In this document: positions 46,535 through 54,780 of the stretch, piece by piece
Layout: each line of letters opens with the position of its first letter
How positions within the stretch are numbered: the stretch's first letter is position 1
NCBI GenBank assembly: GCA_036374135.1
Contig: DASUUK010000043.1
Coordinates: forward strand, 1-64,000
Length of the DNA stretch: 64,000 bases
Source of the DNA: Euzebyales bacterium
GTDB taxonomy: Bacteria; Actinomycetota; Nitriliruptoria; Euzebyales; JAHELV01
Reading direction: 5' to 3'
Notes under the pieces: generated by a model
Told to the model about the DNA's origin: nothing
What the model saw: only the letters and a program-made list of their open reading frames with translations
Database searches by the model: none
Translations under genes and position numbers: made by a program

Positions 46535-47848
46535 TCAGCCTGTGAGCACCCGCCAGACGATCCGCGGGTGCAGGATGGCCTGCATCGGCGCCACCTGCGA
46601 GATGACCCTCAGGTAGGTGTTCGCGACGGCGGGGTCGTGGTGCGCGACACGGAGCAGGCGCCCGAACCAGCGGTTGAGCAGCCGCCACGCCACGGTCCGC
46701 CGCTCGAGGATCTCCGGATGGCCGAGGTCGGCGCTGGTCGCGATCGCCCACGCGGCGTCGATCATCGGCGTGGCCTGCCTGAGGAACGCCGCCCCGACGC
46801 CGTCCGTGCCGTGCCGATCGATGACGCCGCCGAGCAGGGCGGCCTCGCGCAACGCCATGCTCATGCCCTGGGCGTACAGCGGGTTGAACGAGCACACCGC
46901 GTCGCCGAGCACCACGAACCCGTCCGGCAACCGCGGCAGCCGCTCGTAGTGGCGGCGCAGGTAGGTGGGGAACGCGCCGGTCGACGGTTGGCTCACGGGC
47001 TCCGCGCCGTCGACCAGGACGTGCAGGTCGTCGGTCTCGAGGGTGCTCGCATACTCCACGAATCCGTCGAGGTCGGTCGGCGGCCGTTCACCGAGGACAC
47101 CGACGAGGGTGACCAGGCAGCGGTCGTCCTCGACGGTGACGGAGAATCCGCCACGGCGCCCGTGCGGCGGCACCGCGGCCACGACGTGTCGGCATCCGTC
47201 GAGGTCTTCCGGCCGACGGCTGAACAGTCGCGTCGTGTAGTTGACGCCCACGTGGAACCGTTCCTCATCCGGCACCGGATGCCCCACGTCGGCCAGCCAG
47301 CGCGGCGCACGCGAACCACGGCCGCCGGCGTCGACGACCAACTCGCCATGGAGGATGCCCTCCGGCCCCCCATCGCGTTCGCAGACGCGCAGCCCGGTCA
47401 CCCGCACGCCGCCGTCCACCACGAGACCACGGGCGTCGTGTTCCTGCACGACCTCGACGTTCGGCAGCCCGCGGACCCGGCTTCGCACGGCCGACTCGAG
47501 CAGCGGTCGGGTCGCCCCGACGATCTGCAGTTCGGTGTCATCCACCGCCAGGTGGTCGCCGGCGATGTGGAAGCGGATCCCGCCCAGATCGATCAGGTGA
47601 GCGCCGGCGGTGAGCAGGTCGTCGGTGATCCCAGGTAACAGCGCGGACAGCGCCTGGAAGCCCGCCGGCAGCAGGATGTGACCGTGCCTGCCCTGCGGAA
47701 CGCCCGTGCGGGGCCGCGGCCCGCCGGCGGGCAGCGTGTCGCGCTCGACCACGGTGACGCGGTCGAACCGGTCGGCCAGTGCAGCGGCCGCGGCGAGCCC
47801 CGCCAGGCTGGCACCGACCACGATGGCGTGTCGTCCCTCGTGTGGCAT
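46535..47848 (-). CDS. FAD-dependent monooxygenase
   Basis: 437 residues from ATG 47848. AIVVGASLAGLAAAAALADR (GxGxxG variant GASLAG) with DRVTVVERDTLP binds the FAD; GVPQGRHGHILLPAGFQALS is the substrate-side loop typical of the PHBH/geranylgeranyl-reductase-like class, and FVVLGDAVCSFNPLYAQGMS (GD motif) completes the FAD site near residue 300. It oxidises or reduces a small aromatic or lipid. The next minus-strand gene upstream, a methyltransferase, ends 46 bases before and would be transcribed first, a pairing common in natural-product tailoring. Confidence 0.9.
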   Translation of the reverse strand: MPHEGRHAIVVGASLAGLAAAAALADRFDRVTVVERDTLPAGGPRPRTGVPQGRHGHILLPAGFQALSALLPGITDDLLTAGAHLIDLGGIRFHIAGDHLAVDDTELQIVGATRPLLESAVRSRVRGLPNVEVVQEHDARGLVVDGGVRVTGLRVCERDGGPEGILHGELVVDAGGRGSRAPRWLADVGHPVPDEERFHVGVNYTTRLFSRRPEDLDGCRHVVAAVPPHGRRGGFSVTVEDDRCLVTLVGVLGERPPTDLDGFVEYASTLETDDLHVLVDGAEPVSQPSTGAFPTYLRRHYERLPRLPDGFVVLGDAVCSFNPLYAQGMSMALREAALLGGVIDRHGTDGVGAAFLRQATPMIDAAWAIATSADLGHPEILERRTVAWRLLNRWFGRLLRVAHHDPAVANTYLRVISQVAPMQAILHPRIVWRVLTG

Positions 47849-47893
47849 GGCCGGCCTGCCTTCTCCCGCGGTGTCCGGAGGTCGTCGATCGCG

Positions 47894-48745
47894 TCACACC
47901 GTGCCGACGCCGACGTTGATGGCCGAGTGGAGCACCGCCTCGGGGCCACCGCCGGAGCGCTCAAGGAGCATGCCGTCGAGCACGCGCCGGACCTCGGCGG
48001 TCTGCTCGTCGGTCAGGTCGGCCACCGCGGCCGCGCCCAGCGGGTTGCTGCTCGTGACCACGTCCCACAGGTGGACGCCGGAGCGCACCGGGATGTCCCA
48101 CATGTCGGACTCCACCCGCACGTCGGTCAGGCCCGCGCCGGTCAGCTTGTCCCCCAGCCGGTCGGGGTCGGCGACCTGGAACGGCAGGGGCGGAGGGTCG
48201 GTCGGCAGACCGGTGAAGCCGGTGATCACCGCACGTACGGCGCCGAAGAAGAACGTCAGGAACTCCGTCCGCGGCAGAGGGCCGGCCGCGACGATCAGCA
48301 CGCTGCCGCCGGGGCGGGTGACCCGCGCCATCTCGCGCACCGCGCGGGCCATGTCGGGGAACAGCGACACGCCGTGCTGGGACGCTGCCAGGTCGAAGGT
48401 GTCGTCGTCGAGGTCCAGGGCGTGGCCGTCCATCACCAGCGTCTCCACGTTGGCCAGGCCTTCGTCGCGGGCGCGGATGGTCAGCCGGTCGAGCATGACG
48501 GGTGAGATGTCGGTCGCCACGACGTGTGCGCCCAGCCGGGCGGCGGGCAGGGTCAGCGCGCCGCTGCCCGCCGCCACGTCCAGCATGCGCATGCGGGCGC
48601 TGACGCCGTGGCGGCGCAGCAGCTTGTCGCCCAGCGCGCTGTTCGGTGGGGTCAGGTACTCGTCGAAGCCGCGTGCGACGCGGTCCCAACCGGCCCGGAC
48701 CTGCTCCGGCGTCGGTGCGGTCTGCGTACTGATTGGCGTCGTCAT
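47894..48745 (-). CDS. Class I SAM-dependent methyltransferase (UbiE/MenG-like)
   Basis: 283 residues from ATG 48745 (GAGGAGGAC upstream). RMLDVAAGSGALTLPAARLG is motif I, VVATDISPVMLDRL motif post-I and DTFDLAASQHGVSLFPDM the motif II region; ARVTRPGGSVLIVAAGPLP is motif III. Together with the FAD monooxygenase gene downstream it suggests a small tailoring pair acting on an unknown substrate. The region between this gene and TetR at 49171 contains no second gene except the sortase remnant. Confidence 0.9.
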   Translation of the reverse strand: MTTPISTQTAPTPEQVRAGWDRVARGFDEYLTPPNSALGDKLLRRHGVSARMRMLDVAAGSGALTLPAARLGAHVVATDISPVMLDRLTIRARDEGLANVETLVMDGHALDLDDDTFDLAASQHGVSLFPDMARAVREMARVTRPGGSVLIVAAGPLPRTEFLTFFFGAVRAVITGFTGLPTDPPPLPFQVADPDRLGDKLTGAGLTDVRVESDMWDIPVRSGVHLWDVVTSSNPLGAAAVADLTDEQTAEVRRVLDGMLLERSGGGPEAVLHSAINVGVGTV

Positions 48746-48984
48746 GATGTCCTCCTCGTCGATCAACGGACCGTCGGTGGTGACGCTAGGCAGCGACCGG
48801 CGGTGCCGCGTCGGGAGGACGACCCAGATCAGTCCAACCGGCGGAATGGGTCATTCTGTGCATGCCACAACGAGCCCGTCCTCGCAGGCCAACGGCGGTG
48901 GCTGCGACGCCGCTCGTCAGGCCACGGCAGTGACGAGCTGTGTGCGGTCCTCGGCCGTGGTGCTATGCCCTGGTGCCCACGGCG

Positions 48985-49174
48985 GAGCGTGCGAGCTCGC
49001 TGGCGACGCTGACCGGGTCGCCCTCGACGTAGGTCGCGCCTACCCACCGACGAACTGTTCGCGCGCGAGGGGCCGTCCCACCTGGTACTGATCACATGTG
49101 GCGGCGACTTCGACAGCGCGGCGGGTTCGTACCGGGCCAACGTCGTCATCCACGCACAGCCCTCCTCGGCCTAG
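48985..49174 (+). pseudogene. C-terminal remnant of a sortase
   Basis: From 49040 the plus strand reads LPTDELFAREGPSHLVLITC then GGDFDSAAGSYRANVVIHAQ before a TAG at 49172: the LxTC catalytic-cysteine strand and the C-terminal strand of a class E/F-type sortase, with the RANVVIHA-like end. Just upstream the neighbouring frame gives ELAGDADRVALDVGRAYP, a plausible preceding strand, so a frameshift separates the two. The catalytic His and the N-terminal half are gone. The stop overlaps that of the minus-strand TetR gene. Confidence 0.65.
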
Positions 49175-49785
49175 GAAGGAAGCTCACCGTACGCGTAGCG
49201 CTCGATCGTCGGTCCGTAGATCGCCGCGAGACGGTCCCGGTCGGCCGAGGCGAGCGGCTCGAGGCGCACGACGTAGCGGGCGAGAAGCAGTCCGGCGACC
49301 TGGGAGCCGATCAGGACGGCACGTAGCTGCGGCTCCGGTCCGGGCAGCCGTTCGGCGAACGCCGCGATGATCGAGCGCTCGATGAACTGTCGGACCGTGT
49401 CGGAGACCGGTCCCTCGCCCGCGACCGAGCGGAGCACGGCGATCAGCGGGTTGCGATGGGCTGTGGCGTCCCACACGCCCAGCATCGTGGATACGAGCCG
49501 CTCCCCCATGTGGCCGGGTTCCGCCTCGTCGAGCACACCCCGCAGGATGGCGGCGGGGTTGACCGGAACGTGCAACGTGGCGACGAACAGCTGCTCCTTG
49601 GAACCGAAGTAGTGCAGGATCAGGGCGGGGTCCACGCCGGCGGCTGCGGCGACGCCGCGGATCGTCGCACCGTCATACCCCCGGCTGGCGAATTGTCGGC
49701 TCGCTGCCTCGAGGATCTCGCCATGTGTGTCGGGACTGCCCGGCCGGCGGCCCTTCCTACTCCTTGACACTTCCTGAGATCCCAC
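49171..49785 (-). CDS. TetR/AcrR family transcriptional regulator
   Basis: About 204 residues from GTG 49785; in-frame starts at 49803 (TTG) and 49767 (GTG) are possible, but 49803 lies inside the palindrome at 49793. The HTH is SPDTHGEILEAASRQFASRG followed by ATIRGVAAAAGVDPALILHY-F (about residues 20-60) and the C-terminal domain of the TetR_C_11-like type, PVNPAAILRGVLDEAEPGHM. It is divergent from the MMPL transporter gene and most likely represses it and itself from the shared operator. Confidence 0.9.
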   Translation of the reverse strand: MGSQEVSRSRKGRRPGSPDTHGEILEAASRQFASRGYDGATIRGVAAAAGVDPALILHYFGSKEQLFVATLHVPVNPAAILRGVLDEAEPGHMGERLVSTMLGVWDATAHRNPLIAVLRSVAGEGPVSDTVRQFIERSIIAAFAERLPGPEPQLRAVLIGSQVAGLLLARYVVRLEPLASADRDRLAAIYGPTIERYAYGELPS

Positions 49786-49792
49786 CTGTACA

Positions 49793-49815
49793 GCGTTATT
49801 CAACGCTTGTAGAAT
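49793..49815. promoter_or_regulatory. Operator and leaderless promoter between tetR and the MMPL gene
   Basis: GCGTT-ATTC-AACGC (49793-49806) is a perfect inverted repeat in the 39-bp gap. TAGAAT (49810-49815) is a good -10 box whose end is eight bases before ATG 49824, as for a leaderless transcript; no Shine-Dalgarno sequence precedes the gene. TetR bound at the palindrome would occlude this promoter. Confidence 0.65.
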
Positions 49816-49823
49816 AGCGGCCC

Positions 49824-51986
49824 ATGGAGCGCATCGCCCGCGTCATCGTCCACCGCTCACGCGTGGTGTTGGGTGTGACCGGTCTGCTGACGCTCCTCGC
49901 GATCGCGATGCTGTTCCGCATCAGCCTGAACGCCGATGTCTCGTCGTTCCTGCTCGAGGGCAACGCGACCGGTGAGCAGTTCGCCGCGCTCCAGGACAAG
50001 TACGAGACCCGCGATCCGATCAACGTGGTCGCGTCGTTGCCCGACGGTCAGACGCTTCGCACGTCGGCCGGCCTGGCGCTGGTCGCCGACGTGCGTGACA
50101 CCCTGCTCGACGTCGACGGGGTCAGCCAGGTGGCCTCTGTGATACCCGATGTCAACCCGGTGACCGGCGCCGCACTCGACGCCGGCGCCCTGCGGGGGCA
50201 GCCCGACGCCGCCGCGACGATGATGCTCGAAGAGAGCCCGGTCTCCGACCTGCTGGTCAGCAGCGACGCACAGCACACGCTGCTGATCGTCACCGCCGAG
50301 ACCGATCCGACCGCGACGGCTCGGCGCGTGACCGACGTCAGCGTGCCGGGCCTGGATCTGACCTTCTCGGGCAACCCGGTCGTGTTCGCCTCGGTCGTCG
50401 ACGCGTTGTCGGTGGTTCTCCTTGTGATCCCACCAGTGGTGATTGCACTGCTCGTCGCGGTCTTCTACTCCACGATCGGCGACCGACGGCTGAGCCTGCT
50501 CGCCATCGTCCCCGCGGTCCTCGGATCGCTGTGGACGTTCGGGGTGGTGTTCGGTCTCGGCTTCGAGATCGACATCGTCACGGTGATCGTGCCGATCTTC
50601 GTGATCGTGATGGGGTCTGCCGACGGGCTGCACTTCGTCACGCACTTCCAGAAGGAGGCCGCTCGCACCACCGATCGGGTCTCCCGGGTCAGCTCCGCGC
50701 TGTCGCAGGTCGGGGTGCCGATGATCCTGACGACGATCAGCACGGCGGCCGGGTTCCTGTCGCTGGTGTTCACCGATGTCGAGCCGATCCGTCAGCTGGG
50801 CCTGTTCACCGCCGTGGGCATCACGTTCGCCGGGATCGTGTCCTTCTTCTCGCTGCCCGCCCTGGTCAGCCACCTGCAGCTGCGTCCGCACGCTCACGGC
50901 CCGATCCTGGGACGCAGCGTCGTCCGTGGCCTCAAGGCGCTGGTGCGCACGCGGGTGCCCGCCGGGGTGCTGACGGCTGGGATCGTCGTGTTCGCCGCAT
51001 TCGGCCTGCCCCGACTCGAGGTCAACGCCGACCAGCTGTTCTTCTTCGACGACGATGACCCGGTCCGCCTGGCCTTCGCGCGGACCGAGGAGCTGTTCGG
51101 AGGCGCGACACCGCTGATCGGCGAGTTCGTCTTCGACCCTGCCGCGCCGCAGGAATCGCTCGAGGCCGCCCGCACGACCTCCGAGGATCTCGAGCAGCTC
51201 GACGGCGTCCGCGAGGTCTTCTCCGTCGCCGAACTTGCCGATCAGGTTCCGCCGGACCAGCTCGATGCCGTCCTCTCCGGCCAGCAGGAACTCGCGCTCG
51301 GGAGGATGGCGAGCGACGACGGCCTGCGGTTCCTGCTGCTGCCCAGCGACTTCACCACGAGCGATCTCAACAGCTGGCTGGCATTCGCCGACCAACGCGA
51401 CGAGATCCGGATGCTGACCGGCCTGCCGGCCGTGTGGGACGAGATCGCGCGACTGGTCCTCAACGCCCAACTCACGTCGCTGATCGTCGCCTACCTGCTG
51501 GTCGCGGCGCTGCTGGCGGTCGCCTACCGGCGGTGGCGGGACACGGTCGTGTCGCTCGTGCCGATCACCCTGACGATCGCGACGCTGCTGGCGTTCATCG
51601 CCCTTTCTGGCATCCAGCTCAACCTGCTGACCGCCGTGGTGTCGAGCATCGTGCTCGGGGTCGGCATCGACTACGTCATCCACTACATCGCCGCCATCAA
51701 CTACGCACGCCGCGCAGGCGACGGGTACGTGCTGCGGGCCATCGACCGCGCCGGCCCACCGATCGTCGCGAACGCACTAGGCATCGCGATTGCCCTGAGC
51801 GCCCTGTGGTTGTCGCCCCTGAAGCTGCACCACCAGTTGTCGCAGATCATGTGGGTGGCGATGGTCATCGCGGGTCTGACCTCACTGGTCGTGGTCCCGA
51901 CGCTGCTGCCGCGGGCCGGCGTCCGCGCGCCCGCGGACGCCGCTGGCCGGGCGCAGGTGCCCGACGACGCCACGCTGTCGCCGTAG
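49824..51986 (+). CDS. RND-superfamily (MMPL-type) exporter
   Basis: 720 residues from ATG 49824. The layout is the RND one: helix 1 RVVLGVTGLLTLLAIAMLF, a 150-residue extracellular domain, helices 2-6 (VDALSVVLLVIPPVVIALLV to GITFAGIVSFFSLPALVSHL) with the IVMGSADGLHFVTHFQKEA loop, then the repeat with helix 7 and helices 8-12 (LTSLIVAYLLVAALLAV to AMVIAGLTSLVVVPTLLP) and the second GVGIDYVIHYIAAINYARR. It resembles hopanoid/lipid exporters of the MMPL group and would move a hydrophobic compound across the membrane with the proton gradient. TetR-controlled, monocistronic. Confidence 0.92.
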   Translation: MERIARVIVHRSRVVLGVTGLLTLLAIAMLFRISLNADVSSFLLEGNATGEQFAALQDKYETRDPINVVASLPDGQTLRTSAGLALVADVRDTLLDVDGVSQVASVIPDVNPVTGAALDAGALRGQPDAAATMMLEESPVSDLLVSSDAQHTLLIVTAETDPTATARRVTDVSVPGLDLTFSGNPVVFASVVDALSVVLLVIPPVVIALLVAVFYSTIGDRRLSLLAIVPAVLGSLWTFGVVFGLGFEIDIVTVIVPIFVIVMGSADGLHFVTHFQKEAARTTDRVSRVSSALSQVGVPMILTTISTAAGFLSLVFTDVEPIRQLGLFTAVGITFAGIVSFFSLPALVSHLQLRPHAHGPILGRSVVRGLKALVRTRVPAGVLTAGIVVFAAFGLPRLEVNADQLFFFDDDDPVRLAFARTEELFGGATPLIGEFVFDPAAPQESLEAARTTSEDLEQLDGVREVFSVAELADQVPPDQLDAVLSGQQELALGRMASDDGLRFLLLPSDFTTSDLNSWLAFADQRDEIRMLTGLPAVWDEIARLVLNAQLTSLIVAYLLVAALLAVAYRRWRDTVVSLVPITLTIATLLAFIALSGIQLNLLTAVVSSIVLGVGIDYVIHYIAAINYARRAGDGYVLRAIDRAGPPIVANALGIAIALSALWLSPLKLHHQLSQIMWVAMVIAGLTSLVVVPTLLPRAGVRAPADAAGRAQVPDDATLSP

Positions 51987-52248
51987 ACACCGCCGTCCCT
52001 CGTGACGGCGAATCCCGGCGGCACGATCCGCAGCAGTTCATGGACGAGGTCGTGGGCCACGGTGACGCAGGAGCGCCCAGCGAACGTTGACGCCTCCCGA
52101 CGTGCGACGCGAAGCCATGAGCCCGTGACGGTTGGCGCTCCCCCAGATCATGCGCGATGCTGCCGGTACGACGTGCGCATGCGCCGTGGCGGCAGCGGCT
52201 GGACACGTCCGCAGCACTGAGAACTGTCCCGAACCGGGAGGCGGCGCC
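51987..52248. other. 262-bp gap with an unexplained minus-strand coding-like stretch
   Basis: On the minus strand, roughly 52070-51980, the frame reads VTVAHDLVHELLRIVPPGFA then VTRDGGVYGDSVAS with good codon bias and no recognisable family. It has no clear start and runs into the antisense of the MMPL gene, so it may be a fragment of a lost gene. The plus strand carries only the presumed promoter of the gene at 52249. Confidence 0.3.
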
Positions 52249-54627
52249 ATGATCTCATCCGACCCCGTCCGTGCCTGGCTGGCGCCGCCGCCGGGCGCGT
52301 CGCTGCCTGGGATCGATGTCACCATGCTCGACCCGGGCGACGCGGACGATCGTGCGATGCTGGTGCGGGCCCAGCACCCCGACCTCGCCGCGGCGATCGA
52401 TGACGGTGACGACGACATCGACGTCGACGGCGAGCCGATGAGCCCGCGCCTCCACCTGGCGATCCACGAGGTGGTCGCGGCGCAGCTGTGGTCGGGTGAT
52501 CCGCCGCAGGCCAGGCGTGCCGCCGAGCGGCTGCTGTCCGCCGGCCACGACCGCCATGAGGCCCTGCACCTGATCGGGGCGGCCGTCGCCGAGGAGCTGT
52601 GGGCGGCACAACGGACCGGGGTGCCTGCCGATCCGGACCGCTACGTCGCCGCTCTGGATGCGCTGGCGGCTGACGACATCGACGGGTTCGAGGGCCCCCG
52701 AGCCGACGACCTCGACCTCGGCACCGACGACATCGATGTCGGCGATGAGGAGGCGTTCGACGACATCCGTGCCTGGCTGCTCGAAGGCCACCGCCGGTGG
52801 CTGTCGGAGCGGGGCCTCACCGGTGACGACTGGGTCGCCCATCAGATGCTGGACTTCAAGTGGGGACACCTCGACGGTCACCTCGGCCGCTGGAGGGTCG
52901 CCGATCTGCGTGAGATCCTGCTCGAGCTGTTCCCGAGGAAGACGATCGTCGACGAGGAGGATCTCGACGACGTCGTGCCCGCCGCCGGTCGCTTCCTGAC
53001 CTTCCTCGACGACAGCAGCCTGCTCGCAGACGACGGCGAGACGCTGCCCCGCCTCCACGACGAGCTGGCGCGAATCGCCCCGTCGTTCGCGGAGCGCATG
53101 CGCGACGCCGCCGGCTTCGGGCTGGCCAAGTCGTTGTTCACCGGCATGCTCGACGACGGGGTCGATCCCGATGAGCCCGGAGCTGTCGAGGCCTGGATCG
53201 AACGCTTCAACGCGCTGCCCGACGACGAGCGCGCCCGGCTGCTCCCCGGCCCGCCGAGTCGCGGCGTGGTGCACCTGGAGGTGCCCGACGACGCCACGCT
53301 GGCCGTGGCGGCGTTCGAGACCCCCGTGATGCGACAGATCGCAGCGTTCCTGGACTGGGTCGGCGACGACGGTCACCAGCTGACGCAGAAGGGCAACGTC
53401 AAGCTGGGCGACGGCAAGGTGCTCGTCGAGCTGCTCGACACCGCCGACCAGTTCGACCCGACCATCGGCGATCGGACCTTCAGGACCACCAGCACCACCG
53501 AGCTGCCCGGCGTCGACCTCGTCTTCCGGTTGGCGCTCGCCACGCGGCTCGCGCGCCGGCACAGGGGTCGCGTGCTGCGTACCAGACGCGGTGCCGGACT
53601 GGCCGACGACCCGTTGGCGGTCTGGCGCGGCCTGGTCGACGCGATGCTCGACATCGGGCTGATCGACGCGGGCCGCGACGATCGCCATGGTCTGCGCTGG
53701 TGGGTCCCGTTCCTCGAGGAAGGCGCCGGCGAGCTCCTCGGCGTTGCCGCGAGCGCCGGTGAGCCGCTGCCCGTGGACGCTCTGGCCAGGGACGCGGTCG
53801 ACGAGCTCGGTGCAACCTATGACCTCGACGCGATGCCCGATGTCGTCCGTAGATCACTGCCCGAGGTGATCGCCGGCGGTGTGGGCAGGCTGGTCGACCG
53901 GTTGGCCTGGTTGGGCGTCGCAACACGTGACGGTGTCGTCGTGGCGCGCGACCATTGGGGCGACGAGCGACGCGACGGTGGCGAGCTCGCGCTGACGGGC
54001 CTCGGCCGCTGGTTCGTGCGGCCGATGCTCACCGCCCAGGGCTACGACGTCGCGGTCGCCGGCGAGCTGGCGGACGCCTCGGCCGACGCGCTGCTGGCCG
54101 CCGTCGCCGACCGGCCGACCGACGCGATCCACGCCGAGGTGAGGGCATGGGCGACGGCGCGCGACGACGCCGCGCACGAGCTCGCGGCCGCGGCGCGGCA
54201 CGCGTCGACGCCCGACGGGCGCGCGCTCGCGTTCGAGGCGTTGGAGGTCGTCGGGGACGACGCGGTCGACGTCGTACGGGACCTGACGGACGATCCGCTG
54301 CTGCGACCGTGGGCGATGGGATGGCTCGTCGCCCGCGGTGACGCGCAGCCGGACGCGCTCACCCCTGCGGACGCCACGGCGGGGTTCGTGCAGGCGTTGG
54401 CGGTGGCATTGACAGCGGGCGGTCCCGATGCCGTCGTTGAGATGCTGGCTGCCGACACACCTGTCGCTGAGCAGACCGCCATCATCGCGCAGCTGTGGCG
54501 CGTCGACGACCCCTACACCGTCCAGGTGCTCGAGGCGCTGGCCGGGGCAACGGACCGCACGGTCGCCAAGGCGGCCCGCAAGGCCCTGTTCAAGCACCGC
54601 ACCGCCGCGTCGAACAGGACGGGATGA
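52249..54627 (+). CDS. Large hypothetical protein with DUF1841-like N-terminal region
   Basis: 792 residues from ATG 52249 (GGGAGG upstream). Residues about 65-130, PRLHLAIHEVVAAQLWSGDP and DRHEALHLIGAAVAEELWAA, match the DUF1841 pattern of histidine-rich helices. A very acidic linker follows (residues 145-175, DDLDLGTDDIDVGDEEAFDD). The middle part includes FKWGHLDGHLGRWRVADLRE and LTQKGNVKLGDGKVLVELLD, the QKGNVKLxDG type seen in plasmid pRiA4b/ORF3-like and other uncharacterised proteins. The C-terminal 180 residues are helical repeats resembling HEAT/PBS lyase units. Function unknown; soluble. Confidence 0.75.
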   Translation: MISSDPVRAWLAPPPGASLPGIDVTMLDPGDADDRAMLVRAQHPDLAAAIDDGDDDIDVDGEPMSPRLHLAIHEVVAAQLWSGDPPQARRAAERLLSAGHDRHEALHLIGAAVAEELWAAQRTGVPADPDRYVAALDALAADDIDGFEGPRADDLDLGTDDIDVGDEEAFDDIRAWLLEGHRRWLSERGLTGDDWVAHQMLDFKWGHLDGHLGRWRVADLREILLELFPRKTIVDEEDLDDVVPAAGRFLTFLDDSSLLADDGETLPRLHDELARIAPSFAERMRDAAGFGLAKSLFTGMLDDGVDPDEPGAVEAWIERFNALPDDERARLLPGPPSRGVVHLEVPDDATLAVAAFETPVMRQIAAFLDWVGDDGHQLTQKGNVKLGDGKVLVELLDTADQFDPTIGDRTFRTTSTTELPGVDLVFRLALATRLARRHRGRVLRTRRGAGLADDPLAVWRGLVDAMLDIGLIDAGRDDRHGLRWWVPFLEEGAGELLGVAASAGEPLPVDALARDAVDELGATYDLDAMPDVVRRSLPEVIAGGVGRLVDRLAWLGVATRDGVVVARDHWGDERRDGGELALTGLGRWFVRPMLTAQGYDVAVAGELADASADALLAAVADRPTDAIHAEVRAWATARDDAAHELAAAARHASTPDGRALAFEALEVVGDDAVDVVRDLTDDPLLRPWAMGWLVARGDAQPDALTPADATAGFVQALAVALTAGGPDAVVEMLAADTPVAEQTAIIAQLWRVDDPYTVQVLEALAGATDRTVAKAARKALFKHRTAASNRTG

Positions 54628-54780
54628 TGGCTCACGTCCGGCGACCTGCCGACCGCTGAGCGGATCCGTCGACCGGGCTGCCCTGCCCGTCTGCGCTCGG
54701 GCGTGCAGGTCTGGGCATGCCCTACCGATGCCGTCGGCACCCGCGCGGCCGAGCCTGTGGACGCAACCACAGGAGACGCC

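Noticed and set aside
49857-51683. A 608-codon minus-strand reading frame
   Set aside because: Antisense of the MMPL transporter, dominated by Arg, Gln, Asp and His.
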